DNA of 64,000 nucleotides from Cyclotella cryptica (Eukaryota; Bacillariophyta; Thalassiosirophyceae; Thalassiosirales; Thalassiosiraceae): positions 1,074,695 through 1,138,694 of the forward strand of contig JABMIG010000006.1 in the NCBI GenBank assembly GCA_013187285.1, read 5' to 3'. The position numbers and the translations under genes are program-made. Below, piece after piece: positions 61,979-64,000 of this stretch. Below the pieces are notes generated by a model, which was not told where the DNA came from, made no database searches, and saw nothing but the letters and a program-made list of their open reading frames with translations. How positions within the stretch are numbered: the first letter of the stretch is position 1; the number at the start of each line of letters is the position of its first letter.

Positions 61979-62490
61979 CTGGGCATGACTTCTCTTCAGT
62001 GTTACGTTCCGCGGCCATTATTTTACCCATTTTTTTATATCATTATGTCTGTGGTAAGACAAAAGCAGAGAGATACTATTAAACCTCTAATAAACTATTT
62101 ATAATATTCTCTCAACAGTGTGGTACCATAGCAAGGAGTGAAGAATTGGTATAATCACGATAGATACAGATAGGTACCGTATTGTTCCTTTTAGATAATG
62201 ATGGCTTAATGATGGTTAACATGTTGTGATAAGTACATTTACCAGCAAGACCCTTATACGTACCTCTCTCTGCCTTAACGAACTACTAGTCCTAGATCCC
62301 CAGCCAAAAGATACTGTAGTGTCACTTTAGATACCTTATTCAACAACTGACGCACATCAAGGATCCCCTACCTCCATCAAACAGAGAGAGCACAAGATGG
62401 ACCGACAGCGCAATGCTCTTCGGAATCTTGTCCTCCACCACACATACAAATTATTTTATCACTCATCTCTTGCTCTCACAAACCACTACC
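61979..62490. promoter_or_regulatory. Shared divergent upstream region
   Basis: 512 bp separate the divergent starts of the plastid-type protein (-) and NDP kinase (+), so both promoters must lie here or overlap it. No core motif is clear; CT-rich stretches occur shortly before 62491. Confidence 0.45.
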
Positions 62491-63299
62491 ATGAAAGTCG
62501 CCGTCATCTTTGCAGCTATCGTCGCCACGGCGAACGCATTCGCCCCATCATCTTCGTCCTTTACCCCGTCTCTTTCGGCGCCTACTTCGAATGCCAGGCC
62601 CGGCAGTGCTCTTTCGATGGCGATGGAGAGGACTTACATCATGGTACGGAACTGTTTCCTTATATTGACTGCTTCATTTACAGTGACGCTGTGAAGTCTT
62701 CCATTGGCTCATTCTAAGGCTTTCTGCCTGTCTTACTTGCATTTGCATCAAAAATGTTTCCGACTGATGCATCAACCTTCAGATCAAACCCGACGGTGTT
62801 CAGCGTGGACTTGTAGGCAATATTGTATCCCGTTTCGAGACCAAAGGATACAAGCTCTCCGCTATGAAAACGAAGATGGCATCAAAAGAACTGTTGGATC
62901 AACACTACAAAGGTGAGTCTATTCTTGCGTCAGTTGGGATTTCTTCTCTGTTAGGCGTCAATTTTCTTCGTTCTCATGGCCATGCCACGCGAATTTGAAG
63001 ACCTCGTCGAAAAGCCTTTCTTCCCCAAGCTTCGTGAATACATGATGAGTGGGCCAGTCGTATGCATGGTTTGGGAAGGAAAAGAAGCTGTGACCACCGG
63101 TAGAAAAATGCTCGGGGCAACCAACCCCTTGGCTTCGGAGCCCGGCACTATTCGTGGAGACTTCTGCATTGAAGTCGGTAGAAATATTTGTCATGGGTCT
63201 GATTCTGTTGAGAATGCCGAGAGAGAAATTGGATTGTGGTTTGAAGAGGGTGAAGTTCTTGATTGGGAGAGCCATTCGAAGGATTGGATTTATGAGTAA
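62491..63299 (+). CDS. NDK: Nucleoside diphosphate kinase, plastid-targeted (3 exons)
   Basis: Exons 62491-62643, 62783-62912 and 63001-63299, with introns of 139 and 88 nt, give 193 residues. Residues 1-16 form a signal peptide ([16 protein letters not shown]) followed at once by FAPSSSS, the classic Phe+1 diatom plastid junction. The kinase core starts at about residue 45 with [18 protein letters not shown], followed by [42 protein letters not shown] and the active-site [10 protein letters not shown] with His159. It transfers the gamma phosphate between NTPs and dNDPs, probably in the plastid stroma. The exon 3 acceptor was chosen because it restores HYKDL; an ATG frame starting earlier at 62976 is intronic. 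ATG context ACCATGAAA is good. Confidence 0.96.
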
Positions 63300-63523
63300 A
63301 TGATGTTCCTTCTAGAGTGCGTCAGGTGAAATCCTTAACGGGGAGCAAAATAAGGATTGTCATTTTTCATAATAACCGGAGTTTAACTTAGCTTTTTGTA
63401 CGGGTAGAAAACAGTGCTTGCATGAAAGAGAGGACATGCTGATCTAAGCACTCCCCTTACCATGAGGGAAACACAATGAGTGAGGGACCGAAACCCTCAA
63501 TACATCCAACTGATGACAACTCC
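63300..63523. other. 3' intergenic between convergent genes
   Basis: 224 bp shared by the 3' ends of NDK and the ARM-like gene; nothing else seen. Confidence 0.5.
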
Positions 63524-64000
63524 TCACGATGAGCAGTCAACCGTCTCGAAGTCAAAGTCAAACTGTATAATGGATGTAGGAGAGTAACAGCGAGGCTGGA
63601 TTCTTGTTCTACGCGCATTCTTAGACACTAATCGCTCAAGAACTAGGTCAACATTCACGCCTTTGGCTAATGCAACATCAGCTAATACGAAAGAGTTTAA
63701 TAGGGAGTTTGAGTTTTGCTCAAACACGTGACTTCATCCAAATAAAGGGAGCCATTCTTACCTGCCAGAGCATTGAGTACTAACAGTGCATACCCACGCA
63801 CAGAGTCATTCTCGTCTTCGGCTAACAATGTCAACGCTGGCAGCAGTCCTCGGTGTGCAATCATACTGAGCCTGTCACGTGGAGATGCAGCTTGTTCTTT
63901 GAAAGTATAAATGAGATAATTAGGATCGAACGCTATGGATATTGCGGCAAACAAGTGATAAAGCAAACTCACCAGCAAAAGCTTTTACAGTCCATTTCAA
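63524..64000 (-). CDS. ARM-repeat-like protein, C-terminal part (runs off the window)
   Basis: Exons 64000-63973 (partial), 63896-63762 and 63681-63524 with introns of 76 and 80 nt, all GT-AG and in phase. The translation reads LKWTVKAFA, then EQAASPRDRLSMIAHRGLLP, ALTLLAEDENDSVRGYALLV and LNALAADVALAKG, with a short basic tail ending FETVDCSS. The helix pattern G-LP-L-LL---(D)-VR-YAL--LNALA is armadillo/HEAT-like. The repeat implies a protein-binding scaffold; the partner cannot be told from the C-terminus alone. Confidence 0.75.

Noticed and set aside
62976-63000. Alternative start of an NDK frame at 62976
   Set aside because: Lies in intron 2; splicing at 63000/63001 restores the conserved HYKDL.

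Overview
The window looks like nuclear DNA of a photosynthetic stramenopile, most likely a centric diatom. Evidence: introns of about 76-139 nt with GT-AG ends; a nucleoside diphosphate kinase with an ANA/FAP signal-transit junction typical of proteins imported into a secondary red plastid; a GH19-like secreted protein with a Cys-rich tail of a kind I associate with diatoms; diatom-style Ty1/copia and Ty3/gypsy elements; and an IFT81 gene, which fits a lineage that still makes flagellated sperm and argues against a pennate diatom. The species cannot be named from this sequence.

Layout. 1-6.57 kb: a (CAG)n run, then a 3.3 kb element bounded by 42-nt inverted repeats and filled with two kinds of tandem array, then sequence without recognisable genes. 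6.58-7.13 kb: a short inverted-repeat element packed with TGACGAC. 7.46-14.81 kb: the main left-hand gene block, with a two-exon DEAD-box helicase (+), duplicated helicase tail pieces bracketing a broken repeat-protein gene (-), and a three-exon IFT81 gene (-). 15.2-26.4 kb: gene-poor DNA with one decayed gene, several tandem duplications and a decayed PIF/Harbinger-like transposase. 26.44-31.75 kb: a broken Ty1/copia element with matching LTRs and target duplication. 31.8-33.7 kb: a Harbinger-like non-autonomous element containing a second TGACGAC element, then a piggyBac-like MITE. 34-47.6 kb: an unidentified region split by a Ty3/gypsy element, whose own 3' LTR is split by a second gypsy element in the opposite orientation. 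47.7-55.0 kb: pogo-related and piggyBac-like elements, including a 2.5 kb pogo/Tigger-like element with decayed transposase and an antisense second reading frame. 55.1-58.7 kb: two palindromic arrays built round a shared 61-nt core. 58.9-64.0 kb: a compact gene block with a GH19-like secreted protein (+), a conserved protein with possible plastid targeting (-), plastid NDP kinase (+) and the 3' end of an ARM-like gene (-).

How things relate. The host genes do not form a pathway; they cover RNA handling, ciliary transport, cell-surface carbohydrate, nucleotide balance in the plastid and a scaffold-type protein. Most of the rest is transposon-derived. The most unusual signals are non-coding: three TTAA-flanked MITEs with duplicated hairpin-type words near both ends, two TGACGAC-filled elements, and two arrays sharing one core. 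I saw no tRNA, rRNA or CRISPR array.
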